A stretch of 37,258 nucleotides of DNA from Acidobacteriota bacterium (GCA_013287135.1 JABDEK010000036.1:1-37258); one strand, 5' to 3'. Shown: positions 17,755 through 26,916, numbered from the stretch's first letter. Numbers and translations are program-made. Notes: generated by a model not told the origin, from the sequence alone.

Positions 17755-19278
17755 TTACTTAGTCCCTGCCAAGGCAAACCGAAAGGTAGAACCGTGCCCA
17801 GGTTGCGATTCGACCGTGATGCTGCCACCGTGCCGCTCGATAATCTTCTTGCAGATGGCCAATCCTACGCCGGTGCCAGCGAACTCTTCCCGCTTGTGCA
17901 GCCGCTGGAAGATACCAAAAATCTTTTCGAAGTACTGCGAGTCAATTCCCAGTCCGTTATCTCGTATCGAGAATACCCATTTACTCTCGTCATTCTTGGA
18001 CACGGAAATGTGCACTCGGGGAATTCCGGGACCTTGATACTTGATCGCATTGCCCACGAGGTTTTGAAAAAGATGAACCAGTTGCATCTCGTCCGCTAGG
18101 ACCGTGGGAAGTCGATCGTGAGTCACTATCGCGCCACTTTCTGCGACGGCGCCACGCAAATTTATAAGAGCCTGTTCTAATGCTTCTTCACTAGAAGTAT
18201 CGAGCAAATCCATCGGCTTGGTCCCGACGCGCGAATAGGCCAGCAGATCATTGATCAATCGCTGCATGCGACTTGCTCCGTCCATCGCAAAGGAGATAAA
18301 TTCATCAGCGTCGGAGTCCAGCCTTCCCGTGTACCGTTTGGAAAGGAGCTGGGTGTAACTTGCCACCATTCGAAGCGGCTCCTGCAAATCGTGAGAGGCA
18401 ATGTAGGCGAATTGCTCCAATTCCTCGTTCGAGCGATTTAATTCCTCCACCTTCTGCAGAAGATGCGCTTCGGCCTTTTTGCGCTTGGTAATGTCACGGA
18501 CGGCGGCCGTCACAAGGATGCCCTCGGCGCTTTCCAGCGGGCTCAGCATGATCTCGATGGGAAAGTGGCTTCCATTCTTCCGCCGCCCAGTGAGTTCAAT
18601 CCCCGTACCAATCTGCTGAGCCAGCGCGTCTTCTGCGGATCGAAGAGCGTCTGCTAGTAGCCGCTCCGCGAATCCTTCGGGGATGATGTTCTTGACCTGC
18701 TGGCCGACCAACTCATCACGGTGATATCCGAACTGTTTCTCCGCTTGGACATTTAGCAGCACTATTTCCCCGCGTTGGTTCACCACCACCATGGCATCCG
18801 GCGCCGCCTCCAACAGCCCCCGGTACTTGCCCTCCATCTGCGCCAAGTGCTTTTCCGCGTCCCTGCGTACGCTGATGTTGCGGATCGCCGCGGTCACGAG
18901 AATTCCCTCGCTACTCTCCAGCGGGCTCAACATGATCTCAATGGGAAATTCAGTTCCGTCCCTCCGCCGTCCAGTGAGTTCAATCCCCGTTCCGATCTGC
19001 TGCGCTAACGCGTCTTCCACTGATCGCAGACCGTCTGCGCGCAGTCGTTCGGCGAAGCCTTCCGGAATGATATTCTTCACCTTTTGTCCAATCAGTTCGT
19101 CGCGACGATATCCGAATTGTTTCTCTGCCTGAACATTGAGCAGCACGATTTCTCCCCCCTGGTTCACTACTACCATGGCATCCGGTGCCGCCTCCAATAG
19201 CCCCCGGTATTTCCCCTCCATCTGCGCCAGATTTTTTTCCGCAGCGTTGCGCACACTAATGTCTTGCATCGTTGCCAT
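17755..19278 (-). CDS. PAS-PAS sensor histidine kinase (HisKA/HATPase), phytochrome-like
   Basis: A 507-residue kinase without membrane segments, so probably cytoplasmic. Two PAS domains (about 23-140 and 151-270) are almost identical to each other. A HisKA domain follows with His296 in YIASHDLQEPLR. The HATPase domain has the N box (FQNLVGNAIKYQ), G1 (DNGLGID), the F-box region (FEKIFGIFQRL) and G2 (GTGVGLAI). This HisKA/HATPase type resembles cyanobacterial phytochrome kinases, which pair with Rcp1-like receivers as found directly downstream. The ATG at 19278 starts with MATMQDISVRNAAEKN, which looks like the tail of a further PAS unit. The frame stays open upstream by only 16 codons (ESSQLLLHSTKGILI), so the protein may be an N-terminally shortened descendant. 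AAGGA lies just upstream. Confidence 0.92.
   Translation of the reverse strand: MATMQDISVRNAAEKNLAQMEGKYRGLLEAAPDAMVVVNQGGEIVLLNVQAEKQFGYRRDELIGQKVKNIIPEGFAERLRADGLRSVEDALAQQIGTGIELTGRRRDGTEFPIEIMLSPLESSEGILVTAAIRNISVRRDAEKHLAQMEGKYRGLLEAAPDAMVVVNQRGEIVLLNVQAEKQFGYHRDELVGQQVKNIIPEGFAERLLADALRSAEDALAQQIGTGIELTGRRKNGSHFPIEIMLSPLESAEGILVTAAVRDITKRKKAEAHLLQKVEELNRSNEELEQFAYIASHDLQEPLRMVASYTQLLSKRYTGRLDSDADEFISFAMDGASRMQRLINDLLAYSRVGTKPMDLLDTSSEEALEQALINLRGAVAESGAIVTHDRLPTVLADEMQLVHLFQNLVGNAIKYQGPGIPRVHISVSKNDESKWVFSIRDNGLGIDSQYFEKIFGIFQRLHKREEFAGTGVGLAICKKIIERHGGSITVESQPGHGSTFRFALAGTK
18445..19212 (-). repeat. Tandem duplication of a 384-base PAS unit
   Basis: The two PAS domains of the histidine kinase are encoded by adjacent units of exactly 384 bases (19212-18829 and 18828-18445), beginning at the two KYRGLLEAAPDAMVVVNQ segments. 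DNA identity is high along the unit, which indicates a fairly recent in-frame duplication. The 10-codon stretch before the first unit resembles the end of another unit. Confidence 0.85.
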
Positions 19279-19802
19279 GATCAGGATTCCTTTGGTGCTG
19301 TGCAGCAGAAGTTGGCTGGATTCTCAAGAAACGAAGTCGATCGCGCTTGATGTCTTTCGCCGAATAAGATTCTGCAGTGATCGCGGGTTGGAGCCACAAC
19401 GAGTAAAGTCAAAATGTCAGACCCGAACGCGAGTTGTAACATACGATTCAGCTTCGACTCGGTCTTTATCATTTTTCTAGAGGCTTTCAGGACAACTACT
19501 AATTCTGTCATCGCCATACAAAACAAAATTTACAAAATCGCACATAGGCTCTCTGAATAAATAGAGAACGTTAAGACTGTGAATGTTTTGTTCGGACACG
19601 ACCTAGAGGACTGAAATTGGGCCTGCAGGCGCGTACCGATTTTTTGGAAGGGAGCTCAAGCTTATACGAGGCTTATCTCTAAGAACAAACTCCATTCGCG
19701 AGGGGGTGTCGTATAAACCATGAGTTCGAGTCCGCAGCTCGTATGTGGGTTCTTTCGCCAGCATTAAACGAAGTTACTGACGAATTGGGTGTTTAGCTCC
19801 CG
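19279..19802. other. Region upstream of the kinase operon, no confident gene
   Basis: About 524 bases between two minus-strand genes. It should contain the promoter of the kinase-receiver-GGDEF operon. An 81-codon minus-strand frame (19526-19281, TGA three bases before the kinase ATG) could be a small gene or leader. Its product matches nothing I know, and its last part is an alternative frame of the PAS-like remnant preceding the kinase. A tRNA-like string near 19722 does not fold into a tRNA. Confidence 0.4.
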
Positions 19803-20432
19803 TCACTTTTGAGCGCGACCAGAAGCAATGGCCCTTCTGGGCCTTAGCAGGATTGAGGCGGCCAGTGCGGCAGTTTTGTGATCCTTGGTCCAAGGCGGAC
19901 CGATGGAAGTTCCTAGTGTCGAGATTCTTCGCTGTGTAGATCGACTCGCTTGTTTTCCGAATGCCGTCTGAAGCCTTTCGTCCAGTTCTCTCTCTTTAAT
20001 TGTGGCAGCAGAAATCTTTAACCGTCCACACGCTCTTATAACAGAGTTGCGAAAGAATTCACCCTCGGCCCTATGAAGGAGCGGGTGAGATGCCAGTATT
20101 TTCGAAAGCGGCGGCAGGGGGCGGCCTGACGCCGAAAGCACTGCAGCACCTATGATGTGATATAAGCGTTTTTCGAGGTCGCGAACTATTTCATCGAGAG
20201 CCGCTAAAGCCAAGCGCTCCGAAGCGATTGTACAATTTGCCAGATGCTTTTCCGAATCCGGGAGTGCCAAGGTCGCGGCATAGTGATAGGGCTGCTTCGT
20301 CCCAGGGATTCTCGGATCCATCGTGACGATGTGCCTCCGGTCAACTACTTCCAGCGAGCCTTCTGTGGAGGAAACAGCCACGATGACGCCCCAACCTGAA
20401 TGCATTCGCACACCAAGCGCTACACGCTTCAT
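19803..20432 (-). CDS. Conserved hypothetical protein, possible RNase H-like fold
   Basis: A 209-residue protein that I cannot assign to a named family, although it resembles uncharacterised acidobacterial proteins. It begins with a predicted beta hairpin (MKRVALGVRMHSGWGVIVAVS), has a central conserved-looking block (AAVLSASGRPLPPLSKILASHPLLHRAEGEFFR) and ends with GPPWTKDHKTAALAASILL. The first strand and the final Asp-rich helix are arranged as in RuvC/RNase H-like proteins, but the usual first Asp is replaced (ALGVR). A catalytic role is therefore doubtful and the fold is inferred. AGAAGG precedes the ATG at 20432. The gene starts 55 bases from the first tRNA-Pro fragment, so its promoter sits at the island boundary. 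Confidence 0.65.
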   Translation of the reverse strand: MKRVALGVRMHSGWGVIVAVSSTEGSLEVVDRRHIVTMDPRIPGTKQPYHYAATLALPDSEKHLANCTIASERLALAALDEIVRDLEKRLYHIIGAAVLSASGRPLPPLSKILASHPLLHRAEGEFFRNSVIRACGRLKISAATIKERELDERLQTAFGKQASRSTQRRISTLGTSIGPPWTKDHKTAALAASILLRPRRAIASGRAQK

Positions 20433-20487
20433 GGTTAGGCCTTCTCAATGATTCCTTGCGTTATCGGCAATGAATCTGGTTGAAAGA

Positions 20488-20537
20488 TGGTCGGGGCGTG
20501 GAGATTTGAACTCCAGACCTCCCACTCCCAAGTTCAG
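20488..20537 (-). repeat. tRNA-Pro 3' fragment A (attachment-site remnant)
   Basis: Reading on the minus strand, it carries the anticodon-loop core CTTGGGA, the T arm (TGGAG TTCAAAT CTCCA), the acceptor strand CGCCCCG, A and CCA of the intact tRNA-Pro at 36711. The first 35 bases from the CCA end (20488-20522) are identical to the intact gene. The anticodon stem is then altered and the 5' half is absent. Confidence 0.85.
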
Positions 20538-20552
20538 GCGTATCATCCCTGG

Positions 20553-20676
20553 GAAGTCCTTCCTTTTCAATCTTTGTTTTGAAAACAAATGAGTTAGAAA
20601 AATATTTGGTAGCGGCAGGACGAGACGAAATGTGGCTCCGCACGCATGGAGTCCCCTGAATTTTCACCAGAGCGAA
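20553..20676. repeat. 124-base island-end repeat, copy 1
   Basis: It matches 34773-34896 over exactly 124 bases without gaps, about 85% identical by eye. Both copies lie just right of a tRNA-Pro fragment and contain GAAGTCCTTCCTTTTCAA at the left and a GTCCCCTGAATTTT-like motif near the right end. It is probably the conserved end sequence of a related family of integrating elements. Confidence 0.85.
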
Positions 20677-21052
20677 GAAGATGCGAAGTGACTCGCAAGT
20701 CCAAATCCATTCTCGAATCCCAGCCCGTTTGCGTCGGCAACGCCGACTGCAAGCAGAGCCGTCCGCAATCTGCGGAAAAGCACTGCGGGCCGAAATTCGT
20801 GCTCATCACAGAAATGCAGGACCGCCACAATTCCGATTCCGGAGTCCCCTGGCGTCACAGAGGGCTGGGTATTCTCTACATCCCGAGATCACGACCTGCG
20901 TGCTCCATCGAACTTTTCACGGCACCGAAAATTTGGAAATCGCATTCGCAATGCCATAAATCAGCTCTCTCGCATGACAACATCGGCCTATCGCGCGTGG
21001 GAAGCGTGGCGTTCCGCTGAGCGGTGATAAAGGAGTTCGCCGTAGATTGCGC

Positions 21053-21823
21053 TCATCGTCCCAAAACCCTCTTGCGGATGTCGGGCCAAAACTCCTTCGC
21101 TACATTGAAGAACGCGTCCAGGGCGATCTGTTGTCCCCACTTATCTGCTGTATTTCCAAACGACCGATTGGCCGCCGGATAATAGGCGTTGGAAATGCCC
21201 GCCGCCACCGCATTGCCCGCGAGCTCCGACGTGTTGAAGTGGTTGCGGCCATCATCGCCACGGGTTATGAACTCGCGGCTCAAGGCGTATCCGGTTCGCC
21301 TCCAAAACCCGCCGTTTCCTCTCACGAAATAGCGGGGGTCCTGATGGAGCGCGGCCGGAAACAGTCCCTCGCTCATAATGTTACCGATGGCTTGATCGGC
21401 GAATGCCCCTCCATAATATTTTCCGAACCCTTGTGCGCCTTGACCGAAGGAAGCGTATTGACGCTGCGCCATCCCTAACCCGGCAAATACACCTGCCACC
21501 AGAAAAGCCGAGGGATCAAAAGAATCGTCGAATGCAACTTTCATCTTTGCGCTTCGAGTCAACGGAAGGATTGTTGTCGTATTCTCGTCCGAGCGGTAGT
21601 TGGGTATCACCCAGAAAATGTGATTCTTGCTCGGTTCGTGTTGCGGTCCATTCTGCTCAGGATTTGACTGAGGAGTTTGGGATTGAGCCGGCTGAGGTGC
21701 ATCCGGCAGAGGTGACATTTCTTGACCCTGCGCAGAAATTGATCCAACAAGAAAACCAAGGCCGACCAACAGATGGCAAGTCGCTTTCAGGAAGGAACGT
21801 AACACTAGGCTATGCACTATCAA
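21053..21823 (-). CDS. Exported protein of unknown function, acidobacterial type
   Basis: A 256-residue protein with a signal peptide ending near SISAQGQE, then a Pro/Gln-rich stretch (PLPDAPQPAQSQTPQSNPEQ) and a globular part beginning at FWVIPNYRS. That part continues with small-residue-rich and aromatic segments: FDPSAFLVAGVFAGLGMAQ, GKYYGGAFADQAIGNIMSEGLFPAALHQDPRYF and WGQQIALDAFFNVAKEFWPDI. Proteins with PNYR and ALHQDPRYF blocks are frequent in Acidobacteria but uncharacterised. Location in the periplasm or outer membrane is likely. It is the first gene of module 1 and is divergent from the beta-barrel pseudogene. Confidence 0.75.
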   Translation of the reverse strand: MIVHSLVLRSFLKATCHLLVGLGFLVGSISAQGQEMSPLPDAPQPAQSQTPQSNPEQNGPQHEPSKNHIFWVIPNYRSDENTTTILPLTRSAKMKVAFDDSFDPSAFLVAGVFAGLGMAQRQYASFGQGAQGFGKYYGGAFADQAIGNIMSEGLFPAALHQDPRYFVRGNGGFWRRTGYALSREFITRGDDGRNHFNTSELAGNAVAAGISNAYYPAANRSFGNTADKWGQQIALDAFFNVAKEFWPDIRKRVLGR

Positions 21824-22089
21824 TCTGATGCATGGTCAGCCCCAGTCACAATTCAGATGAACAAGTTGTCATCTCTAGGATGTCTCAGCGTCATTCTCAA
21901 CTGCTAATGTTCCATCGAAGCTTCCGAACGAATCGTTAGAGGATCTAATCGGTCAATGAGATATCAACGTCGCGTGGCAGTGGTCTCGGACGGGAGAACA
22001 GGCCGGGTTTCATTTTCCTTTACTTCACCATGGCCTAAAATCGCGGCCTCTTCGAGCCGCCCGCTCGAAGTTGTAGGTACTCCGGAAGT

Positions 22090-22669
22090 GTGGCGATCTT
22101 GAGCGGTGCGCTTCGTGTTTTGTTCCGGTGCGGTCCAGGACGCGGCTGCTTTCTCGTGTTGGCACTTCTGACTGTCGTTTTGTCTGCAACTTCTACGCGC
22201 GCTCAAGACAACTATGAAATCCAAGTTTACGGATCGGAATTGGTGGACCCCGGCCACACCAGGGTCGGGCTGCACAGTAATTTCACGATTGATGGCTCAA
22301 AAACGATTATCAATGGTGTTTATCTGAACGTGGACCAAAAGGTCGGTGGATGGTATTGGTCCCTGAACCCAACGCTGGACCGCTCCTTCCATGGAGAGAG
22401 CGTCAACCAAGGGGTCGTCTTCTCACCCAATTTCAAATTCAGCTACGACTTCAGTCCCAAGATCGCCGCGGGCCTCGAGTATTACGGGTCGGTCGGCCCG
22501 GTCACGGGATTCGACGCCGTCGCACAGCAGCAGCACCAGATTTTCCCCGCGATTTGATTTGAATATCGCGCCGCAGTGGGAAATCAATTTCGGCTTGGGC
22601 GTGGGTCTCACGAAGGCCACAGATCACCTCATTGCGAAAATGATCCTTGGGTATCGACTTAATTTCTAA
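22090..22669 (+). pseudogene. Outer-membrane beta-barrel-like protein, frameshifted
   Basis: An exported protein with signal peptide (RGCFLVLALLTVVLSATSTRAQ) and alternating strand-like segments (NYEIQVYGSELV, TRVGLHSNFTID, GGWYWSLNPTLDRSF, FSPNFKFSYDFSPKIAAGLEYYGSVG). The frame ends at 22557 with QIFPAI and a stop, but the next frame continues with DLNIAPQWEINFGLGVGLTK and GYRLNF up to 22669. Deleting one T in the run at 22553-22555 restores the full protein. Compared with homologues as I remember them, a stretch of perhaps 80 residues also seems missing after INGVYLN; that is from memory and unverified. The cytochrome gene follows after 20 bases. Confidence 0.75.
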
Positions 22670-22689
22670 TCCAGGAAAGGAAACGAGCA

Positions 22690-23256
22690 ATGGTGAAGGG
22701 ACTCGTGATCGGTTTTTTGCTGGCGGTAGTGATTTTGGCCGGTGCGGTTTTCGGCTATTTGGCCTCGGGTATGGTGCCTGTTGCTACTGCCGACCCACCA
22801 ATGCCATTTGAGAAAAAACTTGCCAACATGGCTCTGAACGCGCATATCGAGAAGCAACACGTTGTGCAATCTCCTGTTGCTGCCGACGAACCCGCTTTCC
22901 TTGCTGGTGCGGGAGTGTACAAAGAGCACTGCGCGGTCTGTCACGGAGTGCCAGGCCAGCCCCCCACCGACTACTCCGCGACGATGTTTCCGATGCCGCC
23001 TCAACTCTTTCGAGGGCATGGTGTGACCGATGACCCAGCGTTCGAGAGTTATTGGAAGGCGGCTAATGGTATCCGGCTGTCCGGGATGCCCGCGTTCAAG
23101 ACGAAGCTAACGGACACGCAATTGTGGCAGGTCAGTCAATTAGTCGCGCACGCGAACGATTTGCCCGAATCCGTGAAGAAAGCGCTTGCCCCTGACGTTC
23201 CGCCATCAGCAACTCCACAGACTCCGACGGCGACCGGTGAATCGAGCAAGAAGTAA
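22690..23256 (+). CDS. Membrane-anchored monohaem c-type cytochrome
   Basis: An electron carrier of 188 residues with an N-terminal transmembrane anchor (residues 4-27, GLVIGFLLAVVILAGAVFGYLA) and a periplasmic cytochrome c domain. The haem motif CAVCH is at residues 81-85, and the probable distal ligand is Met133 in LSGMPAF, followed by the typical TDTQLWQVSQLVAHANDLP helix. The tail is rich in Pro, Thr and Ser. AGGAAAGGAAA precedes the ATG at 22690. It lies 20 bases after the broken beta-barrel gene, so the two were probably one transcript. Its redox partner is unknown. Confidence 0.9.
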   Translation: MVKGLVIGFLLAVVILAGAVFGYLASGMVPVATADPPMPFEKKLANMALNAHIEKQHVVQSPVAADEPAFLAGAGVYKEHCAVCHGVPGQPPTDYSATMFPMPPQLFRGHGVTDDPAFESYWKAANGIRLSGMPAFKTKLTDTQLWQVSQLVAHANDLPESVKKALAPDVPPSATPQTPTATGESSKK

Positions 23257-23494
23257 TCAACCATAGGAAAAAACAAGGAGACCGTGAGAATTTACTGTAT
23301 AGCCCCGACAACGGGGTCACGCGGAATTTTATGCCGCATCTTTGGATGTTTCTCCTGCAGTCATTGACTTCGTGAAGAGCTTGCGTCGGCGAATGTTGTG
23401 CAAGCGAGGTTCAAACAGGTGGTTTTGGGTAGGACGGTTTGGATGGGCGATGGCGACCTTCCTCACACAATCTGAGCACACATGCTTCCCGCTC

Positions 23495-24028
23495 TTACTT
23501 CTTGGCGGTCGGCGGCAACACACCGTTCAGACGCAGATACATTGCGGTTTCGGCGTAGTGGTCGGCCCAAGCACCGGCCAGGACCAGGCTGATCCAGGCT
23601 CGCGTAACTTGTTTTCCGCCGAATCCTTCCGTGGTTTCCTCTAGTTTCGAATCGTCCATTTTCGCCAGCGCGTCGGAGCAGAAATCGAATGAGGCCTTGA
23701 GCGCTACGATGAGCTTGTCTTTCGAGTCTGTGTCTTTTACTTCCTCGACCTTGGGAGCAGCGACGGCGGCCGCCTTGCCGCACAGCAGATTATTCGTTTC
23801 GGCCATGTGGACAACGAGACGGCCGAAGGTCATCTGGTCGGAGCTGGGCTTGTAACTGAATTTTTCGGCGGGCATGGCTTCGACGGCTGCGACGGTGTTT
23901 TTCTGCCGGCCGGCCAGAATGTCTCTCAGGGCGGTACTTACCGGGTTCTTTGATTGCGCGCACGTTGTTTGTGCAATCGCTGACGCGGCGAGGAACAGCA
24001 AGGCATGGATCACGAAAGTTCTCTTCAT
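23495..24028 (-). CDS. Exported DinB-superfamily protein
   Basis: A 177-residue protein with a clear signal peptide (MKRTFVIHALLFLAASAIAQTTCAQ) and a DinB/YfiT-like four-helix domain. Metal-binding His residues are likely in RLVVHMAETNNLL and in WADHYAETAMYLRLNG, matching two of the three positions of the DinB triad. Exported DinB proteins are abundant in Acidobacteria, and their substrates are not known. DinB enzymes are often thiol-dependent transferases, but that role in the periplasm is untested. The gene sits alone on the minus strand between the cytochrome and the ADOP permease. Confidence 0.85.
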   Translation of the reverse strand: MKRTFVIHALLFLAASAIAQTTCAQSKNPVSTALRDILAGRQKNTVAAVEAMPAEKFSYKPSSDQMTFGRLVVHMAETNNLLCGKAAAVAAPKVEEVKDTDSKDKLIVALKASFDFCSDALAKMDDSKLEETTEGFGGKQVTRAWISLVLAGAWADHYAETAMYLRLNGVLPPTAKK

Positions 24029-24207
24029 TTTGTCCTCATTTCAGTTTGGATTTCAGCTTGCATTTTGGCATTGTATGTCAGATTTGGGGGTATATAGCCT
24101 TCGGCAAGACGCAGTCCGTACCGCAAATCCTGCAATACCGTGGTCATCGCCCCCCCCTTGAGTGGCTAATGTTGAATCGCAATATTCAGAGTCCGAAGCC
24201 TATGTCC

Positions 24208-26916
24208 TCAACTCTCGCGCAGGGCAATCATTGGGTCCACCTTGGTCGCGCGCCGGGCTGGAAGGTAGCTGGCTAGAACGGCAACGGCAAACAAAAGCAG
24301 AGGCACGATCAGAAACACAGCCGGATCATGCGGGCGCACGCCGTAAAGCAAACTGCCCAGCAACGACGCAGTGGATGCAGAAACGACCATGCCAGCCACA
24401 ATTCCGAGGCCCGCCAGCACTATACCCTTTTGCAAGAACAGCTTCAGGACGCCGCCTCGCCCGGCCCCCAAGGCCATGCGAATACCGATCTCGCGCGATC
24501 TTTGGCTGACCATGTAGGCCAGCAAGCCATAAATTCCGATGGAGGCCAGAAGCACCGCCAGTCCGGCGAATCCGCCCACCAGGTCGGCAGAAAAACGGCG
24601 TGAAGCCAGTGACCGATCAAGGATGTCATTCATAGAGACAACATTGAACACGGGTAAGCCGGGATCAATGCTCTGGATTTCATGCCGAATCTGTGGTTCG
24701 AGCAGGGTCGCGGGCAGAGACGTCCGCAACACCACGCTCACTTGCTTGCTGGGGTCTTGATAGACCGAAACGTAGATGTGGGGAACGCCATCGATGTCGA
24801 GACCGTCATTCTTGATATCCTTAATAATACCCGCGACGGTCGTCCATGGCTCCATAGGGTCTTGACCGAACCGCATTCGGCGGCCCAGCGGATCGCGGGT
24901 TGGCCAATACTTACGAGCCGTGCTTTCATCAATGATGGCCACCGGCTGTTTGCCGTCTTCATCGCCCTCGGTGAATGAGCGGCCGCGTAGGAGCGTCGCC
25001 TGCAACACCTTAAAATAATCGGGGCTTATCCGAATTCTCTCGGCGCGCAGATCCTGCGAGGACTCGACCGGTCTATCTTCAATCGCGAAGCCTTCGATCT
25101 CTAAGCCACCGACCGCGTTGGGGTTGCTATTGGTGGTCGGTAGAGATGAGGTGATTGCGGCGAGTTCTACTCCCGGAATTGCCTTCATGCGCCGCAGCAA
25201 CTCACGATCAAAGGTGGCCTTACCAGGAATACCGAGATACGGATCCGTCTTCGGATCGTTGGGAACTCCTAGCCACGTGTTTGCCGTGACAACTTGAGTT
25301 GGATTAAAGCCTGGATTTTCCTGCAACAGATCCCGCAGCGTACGCAGCAGCAAGCCGGCTCCCACCATCAGTATGACGGCAAATGCCAGTTCAGAGACGA
25401 TTAGGACATCCCGCAATCGGCCGGTCTTAGTGCTGTAGCCGGACCCGCGACCGCCTTCACGAATGGCCGAGGAGAGAGCGCCTTTTGCCGAAAGAAGCGC
25501 TGGAGCAAGTCCAAACACTAAGCCGGCAAGAATGGAAATCAGCAGAGCGAAGGCCAGCACCACCCAGTCGATTCGTACTTCGCTGAGCCGGGGAACGTTC
25601 GATGGCACAAAGCGCAGAATGAATCCTAAAGTACCAACCGCGGTTGCGATTCCCGCGGCACCGCCGATGAGCGACAGCAGCATGGACTCGGTCAGCATCT
25701 GGCGCACCATCCGGCCGCGGCTCGCCCCCAGCGCTAACCGCACCGCCATCTCTTGTTGTCGCCCCGAAGCGCGCGCCAAGAGGAGATTGGCAATGTTCAA
25801 CGATACGATGAAAACGATCAGGATTACCGCACCCAGTAACACCAGCAGCATGGGCCGAACATTGCCTACCAAAGTTTCTTGCAATGGTTGAATCTCAATT
25901 GTCCATTGCGCCTGCGGCGGATAATCGGTGGGAAAGTCGTGGCGTAATTGGGCAGCCATGGCAGTGAGCCGCGCCTGAGCTTGCTTCAGTGTCAGGCCAG
26001 GCTTAAGTCGTCCGATTCCAGATACTAAATCCCGGTTACCACGTATTGGCGGGGGAAAGGGATCTGCGCTGAATCCGCAGGCGCCAAAGACTTCCACGTC
26101 GCCGGAAGTCGTCGGTCCAGGATGGCGAAATCCGCGTGGCAGAACCCCAATAATTGTAGCGGGATCACCGTCGAGCCGGATGGTACGGCCGAGAACATTC
26201 GGATCGGCGCCATAGGCACGGCGCCACAGGCCATCGCTGATCACGGCCAGGGGAGCGAAACCGGGCGCGAAGTCCTGCGGACCAAACAACCGTCCGATTT
26301 GCGGGGTCACGCCCAGCATGGAAAAGTAGCTAAAACTGCCATTGACCGCCTCGAGACGCTCGGGCTGTTTGGCGCCGGTCAAATTCTCGGTACCCTCAAA
26401 GATCGGGGTCACATCTTCAAATACACCCGCTCGCGTCTGCAGGTCATCCAGTTCGGGCTTGGAAAAGCTAACGTCCCGCAATCCTACGCCGGGCTCGTTA
26501 AAGAAGATTCGTACCAAACGATCCGGATCGCTATAGGGCAGAGAATGCAACAACACCGCATTCACGATGCTGAAAATTGCCGTGTTGGCTCCCACGCCGA
26601 GAGCCAGAGTCAAAATCGCAACCGCGGTGAAACCTGGATTCTTGCGCAACAATCTCAATCCATGACGCATGTCCGAACCTAGTTCACCCCACCAGCGCAC
26701 GCCCACAGATGCCCGCACGGCATCTTTGTGAGACTCGATTCCGCCGAACTCAATCCTCGCCTGTCGCATCGCTTCTTGCTGGGAAAGGCCTTTGCGAACC
26801 AGGTCCGCTGCGCGGCTCTCAATGTGGAAACGCACTTCCGTTTCCATTTCACTTTCAAGCCGCTGTCCCTTGACCATCCACTTCCACCAAGAAAGGAATC
26901 GAGTCAGAAGATTCAT
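24208..26916 (-). CDS. ADOP-type (acidobacterial duplicated orphan permease) MacB/FtsX permease
   Basis: A large inner-membrane permease of the MacB/FtsX class, without an attached ATPase, of the type called ADOP. ATG 26916 is chosen because it overlaps the PadR stop (ATGA); a longer reading from 26973 is less likely. The N-terminal prefix domain (ESEMETEVRFHIESRAADLV...ARIEFGG) leads to RHGLRLLRKNPGFTAVAILTLALGVGANTAIFSIVNAVLL with TM1. Next come a large periplasmic domain (about 130-350), an FtsX block with helices near 375-490, then a second copy of the same layout (TM near 515, periplasmic domain, FtsX block about 775-895). Some relatives export lipids, peptides or drugs, but the substrate here is unknown. 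No ATPase gene is nearby. Confidence 0.92.
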   Translation of the reverse strand: MNLLTRFLSWWKWMVKGQRLESEMETEVRFHIESRAADLVRKGLSQQEAMRQARIEFGGIESHKDAVRASVGVRWWGELGSDMRHGLRLLRKNPGFTAVAILTLALGVGANTAIFSIVNAVLLHSLPYSDPDRLVRIFFNEPGVGLRDVSFSKPELDDLQTRAGVFEDVTPIFEGTENLTGAKQPERLEAVNGSFSYFSMLGVTPQIGRLFGPQDFAPGFAPLAVISDGLWRRAYGADPNVLGRTIRLDGDPATIIGVLPRGFRHPGPTTSGDVEVFGACGFSADPFPPPIRGNRDLVSGIGRLKPGLTLKQAQARLTAMAAQLRHDFPTDYPPQAQWTIEIQPLQETLVGNVRPMLLVLLGAVILIVFIVSLNIANLLLARASGRQQEMAVRLALGASRGRMVRQMLTESMLLSLIGGAAGIATAVGTLGFILRFVPSNVPRLSEVRIDWVVLAFALLISILAGLVFGLAPALLSAKGALSSAIREGGRGSGYSTKTGRLRDVLIVSELAFAVILMVGAGLLLRTLRDLLQENPGFNPTQVVTANTWLGVPNDPKTDPYLGIPGKATFDRELLRRMKAIPGVELAAITSSLPTTNSNPNAVGGLEIEGFAIEDRPVESSQDLRAERIRISPDYFKVLQATLLRGRSFTEGDEDGKQPVAIIDESTARKYWPTRDPLGRRMRFGQDPMEPWTTVAGIIKDIKNDGLDIDGVPHIYVSVYQDPSKQVSVVLRTSLPATLLEPQIRHEIQSIDPGLPVFNVVSMNDILDRSLASRRFSADLVGGFAGLAVLLASIGIYGLLAYMVSQRSREIGIRMALGAGRGGVLKLFLQKGIVLAGLGIVAGMVVSASTASLLGSLLYGVRPHDPAVFLIVPLLLFAVAVLASYLPARRATKVDPMIALRES

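Larger units (their letters stand above)
20433..21052. other. Island left end: tRNA-Pro fragment and repeat, no gene
   Basis: This 620-base stretch contains the leftmost tRNA-Pro 3' fragment (20488-20537) and the 124-base repeat (20553-20676), followed by about 375 bases in which no open frame looks like protein. Several overlapping short frames exist on both strands, all of odd composition. Confidence 0.5.

Noticed and set aside
19281-19526. 81-codon minus-strand frame just upstream of the histidine kinase
   Set aside because: No recognised domain. The end overlaps, in another frame, sequence resembling the tail of a PAS unit. Kept only as a remark in the gap entry.
19690-19745. tRNA-like string (GAGTTCGAGTCC) suggesting a tRNA T arm
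   Set aside because: The bases flanking the loop do not form a T stem, and no matching D or anticodon arm can be folded around it.
20646-21020. 124-codon plus-strand frame with cysteines near the island's left end
   Set aside because: It begins inside the 124-base repeat, has no ribosome binding site, and competes with two other frames of equal quality.
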